Part shown: positions 9,611 through 18,728 of the stretch, in pieces
Numbering within the stretch: position 1 is the stretch's first letter
How the letters are laid out: every line of letters starts with the position of its first letter
NCBI RefSeq assembly: GCF_000429125.1
Contig: NZ_AUBG01000011.1
Location: 186,001 to 250,000, forward strand
Length of the DNA stretch: 64,000 nucleotides
Direction of reading: 5' to 3'
From: Aequorivita capsosiphonis DSM 23843
GTDB taxonomy: Bacteria; Bacteroidota; Bacteroidia; Flavobacteriales; Flavobacteriaceae
Notes under the pieces: generated by a model
The model's database searches: none
Seen by the model: the letters and a program-made list of their open reading frames with translations, nothing else
Told to the model about the DNA's origin: nothing
Position numbers and translations under genes: made by a program

Positions 9611-10267
9611 ATGGCACTTTCAAAAGAACAAATAGCACAACGTATAGCAAAAGAAGTAAAGGACGGATACTACGTTAACTTAGGTATTGGGATTCCAACT
9701 TTAGTAGCCAACTTTGTGAATGACGATATAGACGTTGAATTTCAAAGTGAAAATGGAATTCTGGGGATGGGACCTTTCCCTTTTGAAGGGGAAGAAGATC
9801 CAGATTTAATTAACGCCGGAAAGCAAACTATAACTGCGCTACCTGGAGCTTCGTTTTTTGACTCAGCGTTGAGTTTTGGAATGATTCGCGGGCAACACGT
9901 AGATTTAACTATTTTGGGTGCTATGGAAGTTGCTCAAAATGGAAATATTGCCAACTGGAAAATTCCAGGTAAAATGGTAAAAGGTATGGGCGGCGCCATG
10001 GATTTGGTAGCCTCCGCAGAAAATATTATTGTGGCTATGATGCACACCAATCGCGCAGGCGAATCTAAACTTCTTAAGGAATGTAGCCTACCATTAACTG
10101 GTGTAGAATGCGTTAAAAAAATTGTCACAAATTTAGCCGTGTTAGAAATTAGGGATGGAAAATTTCATCTTTTAGAACGTGCACCCGGAGTTTCAGTGGA
10201 AGAAATTCAAAAAGCTACCGAAGGTGATTTGATTATTGATGGCGAAATTCCCGAAATGAAGTTTTAA
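9611..10267 (+). CDS. CoA transferase subunit B (SCOT/AtoA-like)
   Basis: The 218-residue beta subunit contains the catalytic glutamate motif SENGILGMGP, with Glu47 expected to form the glutamyl-CoA thioester intermediate. YVNLGIGIPT lies just before it. It pairs with the alpha subunit upstream. The gene starts with ATG at 9611 and is followed by a clear hairpin with a T-run, so the operon ends here. Confidence 0.93.
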   Translation: MALSKEQIAQRIAKEVKDGYYVNLGIGIPTLVANFVNDDIDVEFQSENGILGMGPFPFEGEEDPDLINAGKQTITALPGASFFDSALSFGMIRGQHVDLTILGAMEVAQNGNIANWKIPGKMVKGMGGAMDLVASAENIIVAMMHTNRAGESKLLKECSLPLTGVECVKKIVTNLAVLEIRDGKFHLLERAPGVSVEEIQKATEGDLIIDGEIPEMKF

Positions 10268-10315
10268 AAAAGTCTGCTCAACTTAAAGCAACTATCCTAA
10301 ATATAAATAATTATA

Positions 10316-10353
10316 AACCCGTTTTTGCTAAGGCTTGAACGGGTTCTATTTTT
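10316..10353 (+). terminator. Intrinsic terminator after CoA transferase operon
   Basis: AACCCGTT (10316-10323) pairs with AACGGGTT (10338-10345) and a T-rich run follows. It separates the operon from the convergent ABC gene. Confidence 0.7.
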
Positions 10354-10366
10354 TAGATATCAACCC

Positions 10367-12055
10367 CTAAACCCCCTTAGGAATCGCTTCAATAAGTCTT
10401 TTTGAATATTCTGTTTGTGGATTTTCATAAATTTCATCTGCATCTCCCAATTCCTCAATTTTCCCTTTGTTCATAACTAAAAGCTGATCAGACATATATT
10501 TAACCACCGCCAAATCGTGTGATATAAATATATAGGTGAAACCAAAATCATTCTTCAGTTCATTGAGTAAGTTCAATACCTGTGCCTGCACCGAAATATC
10601 CAGTGCAGAAACCGATTCGTCACATATCACCAGTTTTGGTTCTACTGCAATAGTCCGCGCTATCCCTACTCTTTGTCGCTGCCCTCCTGAAAGTTCGTGC
10701 GGATAGCGATAAAAATAGCTCTCGTCCAAGCCTACCCTATCTAAGAGTGTCAAAGCACGTTCCTTTCTATCTTTTTTCGATTTCCCCAGATTATGAACTT
10801 CCATAGGTTCCATAAGCGCTGGGCCAATCATCAATCGTGGATTTAATGATGAATATGGATCTTGAAAAATAATCTGAATTTCCTTCCGCAAACCTCTGAT
10901 TTCTTGTTTCGACAGTTTAGTAAGTTCTTTACCCCGATATTTTATGCTTCCACTATTGGCTTTTTCCAATTGAAGAATGGTCCTTCCCAAAGTAGATTTT
11001 CCACAACCAGATTCACCTACTAGTCCCAAAGTCTCCCCTTCAAAAACCGAAAAACTAATATTGTCAACCGCCTTTACAACCTCCTTTTTAACAAAGATCC
11101 CAACGTTGCTTAAATAATATTTTGCCAGGTTCTCAACTTCCAAAATGGGTTGCCGCGTATAAATCTGTTTATGTCTTTTAGCGCGTTCTGCAGGCTTAAC
11201 AATTCTTGGTTTAAAACTGTCATCGGCAATAGAAGCAATAGTTGGCAATTTTGCTAAACGAACATTTAACGAGGGGCGAGATGCCAAAAGTGCTTTGGTA
11301 TATTCCGCTTTCGGGTTTTTAAATATTTCTTCCGTTGTAGCAGTTTCAACAATATCACCCTTATACATTACCACCACTCTATCCGCTATTTCGGAAATAA
11401 GACTTAGATCGTGGGAAATAAACAGCATAGCCATTTTTGTTTCCTGTTGAATAGATTTCAACAGTGAAATAATTTCTTTTTGAACCGTTACATCTAGCGC
11501 CGTGGTTGGTTCATCTGCAATAAGAAGTTTTGGTTTGCAGGCAATAGCCATCGCGATCATAACGCGCTGCATCTGGCCACCGCTTATTTGATGCGGATAC
11601 GTGTTGTAAATCTCATTTGGGCGAGGCAACTTTACTTTTTCGAATAAAGAAATAGTTTCCTTTTTTGCTTCGGAAGAACTCATCTTTAAGTGAAGTTGAA
11701 GTATTTCCGAAACCTGAAAGCCGCATTTTAAAGAAGGATTCAGCGCACTCATCGGCTCCTGAAAAATCATCGCTATTTCCTTTCCCCGGATTTTTCGAAA
11801 TTTTTCCTCTTCGGTTTTAAGTAAATCTTTTTCTTCAAATAAAATACTACCAGACAAATGCGCTTGTTTCTTAGGAAGCAACCCCATAATAGAAAGAGAA
11901 GTAACTGACTTCCCTGAACCGGATTCACCAACTATTCCCACAATTTCATTTTGGAAAACTTCAAAGGAAATTTTGTGCAAAACTTCAATCGAACTATTTC
12001 TCTTTCCAAAGGAAACAGCGAGATCTTGAACGGATAATAGAGGAAGATTCTTCAT
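10367..12055 (-). CDS. Dipeptide/oligopeptide-type ABC transporter, fused dual ATPase
   Basis: The protein (562 residues from ATG 12055) contains two complete ABC ATPase domains in tandem, like DppD and DppF fused. Domain 1 has Walker A GESGSGKS (43-50) and signature ISGGQMQR. Domain 2 has GESGCGKST near 345-353 and LSGGQRQR. It should energise peptide uptake at the inner membrane. A frame reaching TTG 12079 exists, but a minus-strand TATCTTTG box (12061-12068) falls between the two candidates and favours ATG 12055 with almost no leader. No permease or binding-protein gene is adjacent, so partners must be elsewhere. The last codons overlap a C-rich repeat. Confidence 0.92.
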   Translation of the reverse strand: MKNLPLLSVQDLAVSFGKRNSSIEVLHKISFEVFQNEIVGIVGESGSGKSVTSLSIMGLLPKKQAHLSGSILFEEKDLLKTEEEKFRKIRGKEIAMIFQEPMSALNPSLKCGFQVSEILQLHLKMSSSEAKKETISLFEKVKLPRPNEIYNTYPHQISGGQMQRVMIAMAIACKPKLLIADEPTTALDVTVQKEIISLLKSIQQETKMAMLFISHDLSLISEIADRVVVMYKGDIVETATTEEIFKNPKAEYTKALLASRPSLNVRLAKLPTIASIADDSFKPRIVKPAERAKRHKQIYTRQPILEVENLAKYYLSNVGIFVKKEVVKAVDNISFSVFEGETLGLVGESGCGKSTLGRTILQLEKANSGSIKYRGKELTKLSKQEIRGLRKEIQIIFQDPYSSLNPRLMIGPALMEPMEVHNLGKSKKDRKERALTLLDRVGLDESYFYRYPHELSGGQRQRVGIARTIAVEPKLVICDESVSALDISVQAQVLNLLNELKNDFGFTYIFISHDLAVVKYMSDQLLVMNKGKIEELGDADEIYENPQTEYSKRLIEAIPKGV

Positions 12056-12060
12056 TGTTT

Positions 12061-12068
12061 CAAAGATA
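12061..12068 (-). promoter_or_regulatory. Candidate -7 box for the dual-ATPase gene
   Basis: The minus strand reads TATCTTTG, an exact TAnnTTTG match, only 5 bp before the ATG at 12055. It implies a leaderless or nearly leaderless mRNA. No -33 TTG at normal spacing was found. Confidence 0.4.
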
Positions 12069-12198
12069 AAACAATCCAACCAAAATGAAATTTTAACAAC
12101 CGTTTATCGAAAAAATAATGTTTTCAATAATTAAAGTTGTTATTTTATATGTTTTTAATAAAACATCAAACCTATTTACTCACTTAATTTTAATTATT

Positions 12199-15100
12199 AT
12201 GAAAAAAATTAACAAAAGTGTTTTCTTCTTTTTGTTGAGCATTTTTATTTTTTCCGCAGTTTCTTCTGCTCAAAATAAAAATGATGAAAAGAGAAACATT
12301 AAGCAACCACCGAGGCTAGTAATTTTTGATGCTTCACAATCGTATTCGCTTCAAAATTCCTCTCAAATTTTTAAAGAAGTTTTAAATCCTTCCCCTCACA
12401 CTTCTTTTTCAACGCTAAAACAAGAACAAGATCCACTAGGATTTACCCATCAAAAAATGCAACAGTATTTTAATGGTGTAAAAGTAGAATTTGCAACGCT
12501 CACACTTAGCAGTAAAGATGGAATGGTGCAAACATTAAATTCTGCATATTCTCCAATAGCAGATGATTTCGTCACAACGCCATCTATTAGCAAATCTCAA
12601 GCTTTAAACAGTGCAATCGCTCACGTGGGCGCTACTAAATATATGTGGCAAAATCCAGCCGAAGCAAATTTGGCAGATAATTACAAAAAACCAACTGGGG
12701 AATTAGTAATTTTTCCAGCACTAGACAACATTTCAGAAACAAACCGACTTGCCTATAAATTTGACATCTATGCCACAGCGCCTCTTTACAGAGCTGACGT
12801 GTATATAGACGCCACAACCGGGCAATTCATTATGGAAAACAAAAGAATCCATCACGCCAATGTCCCCGCAACGGGAACGAGCCTTTATAATGGCAATGTT
12901 TCCTTTACCGCAGATAATTCTGCAGGACCTTATCGCTTACGTCAAACAGCAGACGGGGGTGGAATCCAAACTTTTGATTTGAACAACGGCACAAACTACA
13001 ATAGTGCAGTTGATATTACTAGTAGCTCAACCAATTTCACTTCAAACAACACAGGGGTTCAAGCACATTTTGGCGCGGAACGTACCTATAAGTACTTTTC
13101 GCAGAAATACGGTAGAAATTCCTACAACAACACTGGTGGCGTTATTAAATCTTATGTTAGCTATTCCTCCAATTACGTAAATGCTTTTTGGGATGGAAGC
13201 CGAATGACCTACGGCGACGGTGATGGCGTTAATTACGGACCTTTGGTTTCCTTGGACATCTGCGGTCACGAGATTACCCACGGGGTTACTGAATATTCCG
13301 CAAATCTTGTTTACAGCTATCAATCTGGTGCTTTAAATGAATCGTTCTCTGATATATTTGGGGAATCTATTGAAAAGTTTGCTTCGGGAACCAACGATTG
13401 GCTAATGGGAGATGATATTGGTGCTGGCGGAAGCGGTGGTGCTTTGCGTTCTATGAGCAATCCAAATGCATATAACAATCCAGATACCTATCAGGGAACC
13501 TATTGGTATGGCGGATCTGGAGATTCTGGTGGTGTACACACGAACTCCGGAGTTCAAAACTTCTGGTTCTACGTTTTAAGCGTGGGTAAAAGCGGTACAA
13601 ACGATAAAGGAAACAGCTATAATGTTTCTGGAATAGGGATGGACAAAGCTGGTGCCATTGCCTATAGAAACCTTACAGTTTATCTAAATGCAAACTCTCA
13701 ATATAGCGATGCGCGAAATGGAGCAATCCAAGCTGCAAAAGATTTATACGGCGCTGGTAGTGCCGAAGAAATTGCAACCACAAACGCTTGGTACGCTGTT
13801 GGCGTTGGTGCGGCATACGACGGAGGCGGCGGTGGCGGAAGTGATTATTGCACTTCGCAAGGAAATAATGTAAATGACGAATACATTGGTCGGGTACAGT
13901 TAAACACGATCAACAAGACTTCTGGTGCACAGAAATATTCAGACTTTACAAGTATTACAACAACATTAAATGAGGGAGCGACTTATACCGTTACCGTTAC
14001 TCCAACTTGGACCGGCACAAAATATAACGAAGGTGTCGCAGTTTGGATCGATTATAACGGAGATAGTGATTTTACAGATGCCGGAGAACTGGTTTTTTCA
14101 AAATCTGCTTCAAAAAGTAGTCCGGTGAGCGGATCATTTACAGTGCCTTCGGGAACGGTAGGTAGCTCAACAAGAATGCGAGTTTCGATGAAATACAACG
14201 GAATTCCAACCTCTTGCGAAACTTTCAGTTATGGGGAAGTGGAAGATTACACGATCGATTTGGCCGGAGGCGGAACCGACACCCAAGCTCCAACAGCCCC
14301 TTCAAACTTGGTTGCATCTAATTTAACTCAGACCTCAGTTAGCCTTGCTTGGAATGCCTCCACCGACAATGTAGGCGTTACCGGTTATGATATTTTCCAA
14401 GGAACGACTAATTTGGGAAGTGTTGCGGGAACCACAGCAAACATTACTGGCTTAGCAACTGCTACAACATATTCATTTAAAGTTCGTGCACATGATGCAG
14501 CTGGTAATAATTCGCCTTTTAGTAATTCAGTAAGTGTAACTACCCCAGGAGGTGGTTCTGTTTCTTATTGTACTTCTAAAGGGAATACTTCTAGTTATGA
14601 ATGGATCGATTATGTTCAGTTAAACAACCTCACTAAATCATCAGGAAATGATGGCGGTTATAAAGACAATACAAATTTAGCAGCCAATTTACCTTATGGT
14701 GCAAATACTATTAGAATAAGTGCGGGTTATAGCGGCAGCGCTTACAAAGAGTACTGGAAAATTTGGATCGATTATAACCAAAACGGAACCTTTGACAGCA
14801 ATGAGTTGGTAGTGAGCGGTTCGGCCACTAGTAGCGGTATTTTAAGAGCAAATTTCAATGTTCCAACTTCTGCACTTGGCGGTCCAACAAGAATGCGAGT
14901 TTCAATGAAATACAATTCAGGGCAAACTGCTTGTGAAACCTTTAGTTATGGTGAAGTAGAAGACTATACTGTTATAGTTGGAAGCGGTGTTGCACCACAA
15001 GGATTTATGGAAGGAAATAGTTTAGCAACTGCACAAATGACCCTTTATCCAAACCCTGTAAAATATACATTGAATATTGACTTGCTTGATGCCTCAGGCA

Positions 15101-15252
15101 AAGATTATGTAATCTATAATATTATGGGCCAAATTGTTGGCAAGGGGACATTTTCTGAAAATATAGACGTATCATCCCTACAAAGTGGTGTTTATATGAT
15201 GGAAGTAAATACCGATGGAGAAAAATTAATGAAACGATTTGTAAAAGAATAA
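12199..15252 (+). CDS. Secreted M4 (thermolysin-type) metallopeptidase with GEVED, FN3 and T9SS sorting domains
   Basis: I choose ATG 12199, giving 1017 residues that begin with a clean signal peptide (MKKINKSVFFFLLS); an upstream ATG at 12118 would only add unrelated residues. A propeptide of about 220 residues is followed by the M4 catalytic domain with zinc motif HEITH (His357-His361), third ligand region NESFSD (about 380-385) and active-site His near 447 (GGVHTNSG). Then come a GEVED domain (about 548-690), a fibronectin type III domain (about 695-785), a second GEVED domain (about 789-925) and a T9SS type A sorting domain (about 945-1017) with YPNP and GVYMMEV. It is an exported, probably cell-surface or released protease. 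A strong terminator follows. Confidence 0.93.
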   Translation: MKKINKSVFFFLLSIFIFSAVSSAQNKNDEKRNIKQPPRLVIFDASQSYSLQNSSQIFKEVLNPSPHTSFSTLKQEQDPLGFTHQKMQQYFNGVKVEFATLTLSSKDGMVQTLNSAYSPIADDFVTTPSISKSQALNSAIAHVGATKYMWQNPAEANLADNYKKPTGELVIFPALDNISETNRLAYKFDIYATAPLYRADVYIDATTGQFIMENKRIHHANVPATGTSLYNGNVSFTADNSAGPYRLRQTADGGGIQTFDLNNGTNYNSAVDITSSSTNFTSNNTGVQAHFGAERTYKYFSQKYGRNSYNNTGGVIKSYVSYSSNYVNAFWDGSRMTYGDGDGVNYGPLVSLDICGHEITHGVTEYSANLVYSYQSGALNESFSDIFGESIEKFASGTNDWLMGDDIGAGGSGGALRSMSNPNAYNNPDTYQGTYWYGGSGDSGGVHTNSGVQNFWFYVLSVGKSGTNDKGNSYNVSGIGMDKAGAIAYRNLTVYLNANSQYSDARNGAIQAAKDLYGAGSAEEIATTNAWYAVGVGAAYDGGGGGGSDYCTSQGNNVNDEYIGRVQLNTINKTSGAQKYSDFTSITTTLNEGATYTVTVTPTWTGTKYNEGVAVWIDYNGDSDFTDAGELVFSKSASKSSPVSGSFTVPSGTVGSSTRMRVSMKYNGIPTSCETFSYGEVEDYTIDLAGGGTDTQAPTAPSNLVASNLTQTSVSLAWNASTDNVGVTGYDIFQGTTNLGSVAGTTANITGLATATTYSFKVRAHDAAGNNSPFSNSVSVTTPGGGSVSYCTSKGNTSSYEWIDYVQLNNLTKSSGNDGGYKDNTNLAANLPYGANTIRISAGYSGSAYKEYWKIWIDYNQNGTFDSNELVVSGSATSSGILRANFNVPTSALGGPTRMRVSMKYNSGQTACETFSYGEVEDYTVIVGSGVAPQGFMEGNSLATAQMTLYPNPVKYTLNIDLLDASGKDYVIYNIMGQIVGKGTFSENIDVSSLQSGVYMMEVNTDGEKLMKRFVKE

Positions 15253-15271
15253 TTTATTAATGTTCAGAATG

Positions 15272-15305
15272 AATAGGCCCGTTTCAATTTTGAAACGGGC
15301 CTATT
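15272..15305. terminator. Strong bidirectional hairpin terminator after M4 peptidase
   Basis: AATAGGCCCGTTTCA (15272-15286) and its exact complement (15291-15305) form a 15-bp perfect stem with a 4-nt loop, followed by a T-rich run. Confidence 0.85.
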
Positions 15306-15405
15306 ATCTTTTATAATTATTTTTAAATATGACTGAACAACAAAGTAGAATAGGTAAAATATTAAAATTAACAATACAGTCTTAGGTCCTACGTCATTTT
15401 GAAAT

Positions 15406-15813
15406 TTATAGTGGCTCTCCCACTTGGATATCGCATCTATGTCCAGGTTGCCCGTGTGGCGGGTTAATTCCTGAACCAGAAGCTGGCGTTGCATTGGTTT
15501 TGTTCATATCCATTTTAATTGGAGATGCCTTGGTAGATCCAGTGCCGTTCAAGGGTGCGCCCACAGGAATTTTGCAACTATGGCCTGGTTGTCCGTGTGC
15601 TGGATTTAGTGCCATGTCACCTGTTGAGCTGGCATTATTTGAAGTTGGAGCAACATTCTGAAGCGCCTGTTTTTTCTGTTCAAGCGTTGCTTCTTGAGGT
15701 GTATTTGTTTCTATATCTGTTCTCTGCTCATTGTCTTTACAAGAAGTAAGCACAGCAGCAGAAATAAAAAGAAAGGCTAAAATTGATTTAAAATTGAATT
15801 TGGGAAGAGTCAT
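15406..15813 (-). CDS. Small lipoprotein with two HGQPGH repeats
   Basis: From ATG 15813 the product is a 135-residue lipoprotein: hydrophobic signal, lipobox LTSC (Cys25), then a Gln/Thr/Asn-rich linker. Two 19-residue repeats follow, NPAHGQPGHSCKIPVGAPL in the middle and NPPHGQPGHRCDIQVGEPL at the C-terminus. Each has two His and one Cys and could bind a metal. Upstream in-frame codons would break the signal peptide, so the shorter start is preferred. The repeat type is familiar from Bacteroidota lipoproteins, but I know of no assigned function. Confidence 0.75.
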   Translation of the reverse strand: MTLPKFNFKSILAFLFISAAVLTSCKDNEQRTDIETNTPQEATLEQKKQALQNVAPTSNNASSTGDMALNPAHGQPGHSCKIPVGAPLNGTGSTKASPIKMDMNKTNATPASGSGINPPHGQPGHRCDIQVGEPL

Positions 15814-15898
15814 ACAAGTGTTTATTTTATAATGACCGGTAAATCTAAGGAATTTTAAACAGAATTCCATATTTGAAGCTTTGTTTCCAAGAGTTTAG

Positions 15899-16615
15899 CT
15901 ACACCGAAAGGATTTCATCATCGTCCAAAATAGGTTCATTTCGAAGTCGCAAGAGAATTTGGGCCACTGTAACCGTATCTTTTTCGCAATAAATAACGAT
16001 TCTATCAATATCCTTTTCCTCATAAAAAACGTTGTGCACTTGGCTGCCATCAATATCGTCTTTTGGAGAAGGAATTCCTAAAACGTGCGCCATTAATTTA
16101 AGTGAAGTATAGGTTTTATAATCACCGAATTTCCATAATTCGAGCGTATCTAAATGTGGAACTTCCCAAGGTTTTTTTCCGAAGAGATCGAGCTTAAAAG
16201 GAATATCGATCCCTTTAATAATCATCCGTCTTGCAATATATGGAAAGTCAAATTCCTTCCCGTTATGGGCACAGAGTAGATGATGTGGTTTATTGAAGTG
16301 TGTTTCAAGCAAAGCTTTGAAATCTTTCAAAATCTTAACCTCATCGCCGTGGAAGCTGGTTACACGAAAATTACGAACATCTTCTTTAAAGACGAAATAA
16401 CCCACAGAAATACAAACAATCATTCCAAATTCCGCCCAGATACCGGCGCGGTCATAAAATTCTTCAGCGGTAAAATCGTTTTTCCGTTGATAATGACTTT
16501 TTGACTCCCATAACACTCTGGTTGTATCGTCCAGCTCATAAAAATTTTCTTGCTGCGGCACCGTTTCAATATCCAAAAAGAGGATGTGCTCTAAGTTTAT
16601 ACGCTTTATCATCAT
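15899..16615 (-). CDS. 3'-5' exonuclease of the DnaQ-like fold (DNA polymerase B exonuclease-like)
   Basis: The 238-residue protein is a stand-alone DEDD-type exonuclease. Exo I is FLDIETVP (Asp15, Glu17), Exo II is in the AHNGKEFDFPY segment, and Exo III is in IYCEKDTVTV near the C-terminus. It should remove nucleotides from 3' ends using two metal ions; DNA or RNA preference is unknown. Two ATG codons (16615 and 16612) are possible starts. It is preceded by the toxin-antitoxin pair with a 151-bp gap and probably has its own promoter. Confidence 0.85.
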   Translation of the reverse strand: MMIKRINLEHILFLDIETVPQQENFYELDDTTRVLWESKSHYQRKNDFTAEEFYDRAGIWAEFGMIVCISVGYFVFKEDVRNFRVTSFHGDEVKILKDFKALLETHFNKPHHLLCAHNGKEFDFPYIARRMIIKGIDIPFKLDLFGKKPWEVPHLDTLELWKFGDYKTYTSLKLMAHVLGIPSPKDDIDGSQVHNVFYEEKDIDRIVIYCEKDTVTVAQILLRLRNEPILDDDEILSV

Positions 16616-16766
16616 TTAAGAATTTCAACTGGGGAGGAGAAAGTTAAAGCTACGAAAAATTATTGAATGTTATTTTTTAAGGCTCACGTTCCAATTCATT
16701 TTAGTTTAAACTTTGCTAGGAGCAACACCTAATCTTGTTCAGAGCCATCAACTTACATTTCTATAG

Positions 16767-17087
16767 TTAATAGACTAATTTTTCGTTATTCATTTCAACA
16801 TTAAAATTCACTTTGGCCCCCAAAGCTTCGAATACTTTCAAGATCGTTTCAAATCGGGCATTCTTGACACTGTTCTCTATTTTTGAAATTTGAGCTTTTT
16901 GAACTCCTACAAGTTTGCCCAATTGTTCTTGTGTTAAGTTTCGTTCTTTGCGAGCTTGTCTAATTGCTTCTCCCAACAAATCGATTCTCAATTCATTCTC
17001 AAAAACATCACGATTCGAAGTTCCACGCTTGCCAATGTGTTTATCAATCATCGAGTCAATTGAAACGGTTTTAAAATCGTTTTTCAT
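16767..17087 (-). CDS. HigA-type antitoxin (XRE helix-turn-helix)
   Basis: The 106-residue protein has an XRE helix-turn-helix (LTQEQLGKLVGVQKAQISKI) at about 50-72. It follows the toxin gene by 5 bp on the same strand, the toxin-first order typical of HigBA. It should neutralise the toxin and repress the shared promoter, where a palindrome lies in the promoter spacer. Start is ATG 17087. Confidence 0.85.
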   Translation of the reverse strand: MKNDFKTVSIDSMIDKHIGKRGTSNRDVFENELRIDLLGEAIRQARKERNLTQEQLGKLVGVQKAQISKIENSVKNARFETILKVFEALGAKVNFNVEMNNEKLVY

Positions 17088-17092
17088 AATTA

Positions 17093-17437
17093 TTACATTT
17101 TTGTTTTATTCTCAAAATATTTACTTCTAATACTTTCAGCCTTTTTAATTTCCTTTGGTGGTGTTTTCTGTGCTTTCTTTAATATTAAATGTGTTCCAAT
17201 TACGATGGTTTTTTCATCCCCAGTTTTGTCCCAGAATGAAAAAAGTCGATAGATTTTTCCATTATACAGCGTTCTAAACTCCCAGATGAATTCATTAAGT
17301 TTTTTGAAAAGCTCTTTATTATTAGTGTATTGCACCTTCTTTAAGTTGTAATAAATTTTGTTCCGTGCTTTACTATCAAGATTATTCAAAAACTCAACTG
17401 CTTCTGGCAACAATTGAATATCAAAGTTTTGCTTCAT
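17093..17437 (-). CDS. HigB/RelE-superfamily toxin (phage Gp49-like)
   Basis: Starting at ATG 17437 the toxin has 114 residues. It shows the compact RelE/HigB build, with WEFRTLYNGKIYRLFSFWD and a Lys-rich tail (KTPPKEIKKA). Members of this family cleave mRNA at the ribosome. An upstream in-frame codon at 17503 would start before the predicted promoter, so the shorter start is preferred. The antitoxin follows 5 bp later. Confidence 0.85.
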   Translation of the reverse strand: MKQNFDIQLLPEAVEFLNNLDSKARNKIYYNLKKVQYTNNKELFKKLNEFIWEFRTLYNGKIYRLFSFWDKTGDEKTIVIGTHLILKKAQKTPPKEIKKAESIRSKYFENKTKM

Positions 17438-17451
17438 CCAAAAAGTTTTAT

Positions 17452-17482
17452 CAAATATAAATATTTCCCGAATGGGAAACAA
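17452..17482 (-). promoter_or_regulatory. higBA promoter with operator-like palindrome in the spacer
   Basis: On the minus strand TTG (17480-17482) and TATATTTG (17452-17459) are 20 bp apart, matching the -33/-7 consensus. A perfect palindrome TTTCCC-n4-GGGAAA (17464-17479) fills the spacer, the expected place for antitoxin autorepression. The toxin ATG is 14 bp downstream of the -7 box. Confidence 0.65.
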
Positions 17483-17584
17483 TAGATTCAGAACTATTAT
17501 CAATGTTCATTTTGAGTAGCCCGCGCAATACGGCGCCGCCAACACATAAATATACAACAAAAGAAATAATGGGTTTACAAAGCC

Positions 17585-18727
17585 CTATTTTCCAAGCATC
17601 TCATACGCCTCCTCAATATAAACATAAAAATCTGAGCTAAAAGGTAATTCTGTTTTCTCACCAATATGATGCCCTAGACGAACAATAATTAAATCATCTT
17701 CAGGGATTACTATTACATACTGTCCCAAAATGCCTCGCATTGCGAAAATCTCTTTTCCCATAAAATCACTCAGCCAAAAACCATAACCGTATTCTGGGCT
17801 TGTCTCAAAACGAGGTTTTATTGATTTTGCCACAAAAGCAGGATCCAGCAATTGCTTGCCATTCCATTTTCCGTGATCTTTGTAGAGTTTTCCAAAACGG
17901 GCGAAATCTCTCGCGTTACTACCAATACAGCAATAGGCTTTTACTAATCTGTTTTCCGTATCATCCACTTGCCACAGCGCAGGGTTTTCTGCACCCATCG
18001 GATTCCAAAAACTATTATACAAATAATCTGACAAGGGCATTTTTGTAGCTTTTTGAAGCACCATTGCCAAGAGTTCTGTGTTTCCGCTTAAATATTTAAA
18101 ATTTAATCCCGGAAAATCAACAACTTTCAGCTTTAAAATAGTTTTGGATAAATCACTGGCATAATACGCTCTCGCCGTCATTCCAAACGGATTGGTATAA
18201 GATTCATCCCAATCCAATCCCGAAGACATCGAAGCAAGATCGCCAACAGTCATTCCAGAATCAGCATACTGTGGATAGAAATCTCCAACGGATTGATTAA
18301 GGCTTTTTATAAATCCATCATCAATCGCCTTTCCCAGTAAGGCGGAAGTAATACTTTTCGCCATTGAAAATGAATTGGTTTGGGAGTCTTTTCCGAAGTC
18401 TTCAAAATACTTTTCATACCAAATACTATCATTTTTAATAATCAAAAAAGCAATCGTTCCCAATTCAGTGTTGGTTTTGGAGAGTTTTTTAGTGGCTGCT
18501 ACGGTATTGTAATCTTTATGGATTGGCCAAGGCTGCGGATTTTTACTTGCAGGTATTTCGTCATTTTCGAAATATTTAAAATCATCAATATAAGCGGTGG
18601 TGTGCCCGTGAAGATAAACTACCCAAATACCTTTCAAAATATATGCGTTGCCAGTAAAATAAAGACCTATTACTATCGCAAACAGGATTACAAAAATCCA
18701 TTTAAAAAACTTCTTGATTATTTTCAT
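17585..18727 (-). CDS. Serine hydrolase of the beta-lactamase/esterase (class C) family
   Basis: From ATG 18727 the product has 380 residues. A single N-terminal membrane helix (about 5-25) acts as signal anchor, so the catalytic domain faces the periplasm. The nucleophile motif is SMAK (Ser about 121, Lys about 124). GDLASMSSGLDWDE and the YLSGNTELLAMVL segment match class C beta-lactamase-like hydrolases. It is more likely an esterase or peptidase acting on cell-wall or ester substrates than a true beta-lactamase. It begins 1 bp after the ogt stop, so the two are co-transcribed. Confidence 0.85.
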   Translation of the reverse strand: MKIIKKFFKWIFVILFAIVIGLYFTGNAYILKGIWVVYLHGHTTAYIDDFKYFENDEIPASKNPQPWPIHKDYNTVAATKKLSKTNTELGTIAFLIIKNDSIWYEKYFEDFGKDSQTNSFSMAKSITSALLGKAIDDGFIKSLNQSVGDFYPQYADSGMTVGDLASMSSGLDWDESYTNPFGMTARAYYASDLSKTILKLKVVDFPGLNFKYLSGNTELLAMVLQKATKMPLSDYLYNSFWNPMGAENPALWQVDDTENRLVKAYCCIGSNARDFARFGKLYKDHGKWNGKQLLDPAFVAKSIKPRFETSPEYGYGFWLSDFMGKEIFAMRGILGQYVIVIPEDDLIIVRLGHHIGEKTELPFSSDFYVYIEEAYEMLGK

Positions 18728-18728
18728 T

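Noticed and set aside
12118-12198. Upstream start of the M4 peptidase
   Set aside because: The ATG at 12118 adds a second hydrophobic stretch before a complete signal peptide that starts at 12199.
16616-16766. Possible attC-like end near the antitoxin gene
   Set aside because: GGCTC and GAGCC ends are visible, but the middle does not fold as an attC site and no partner is present.
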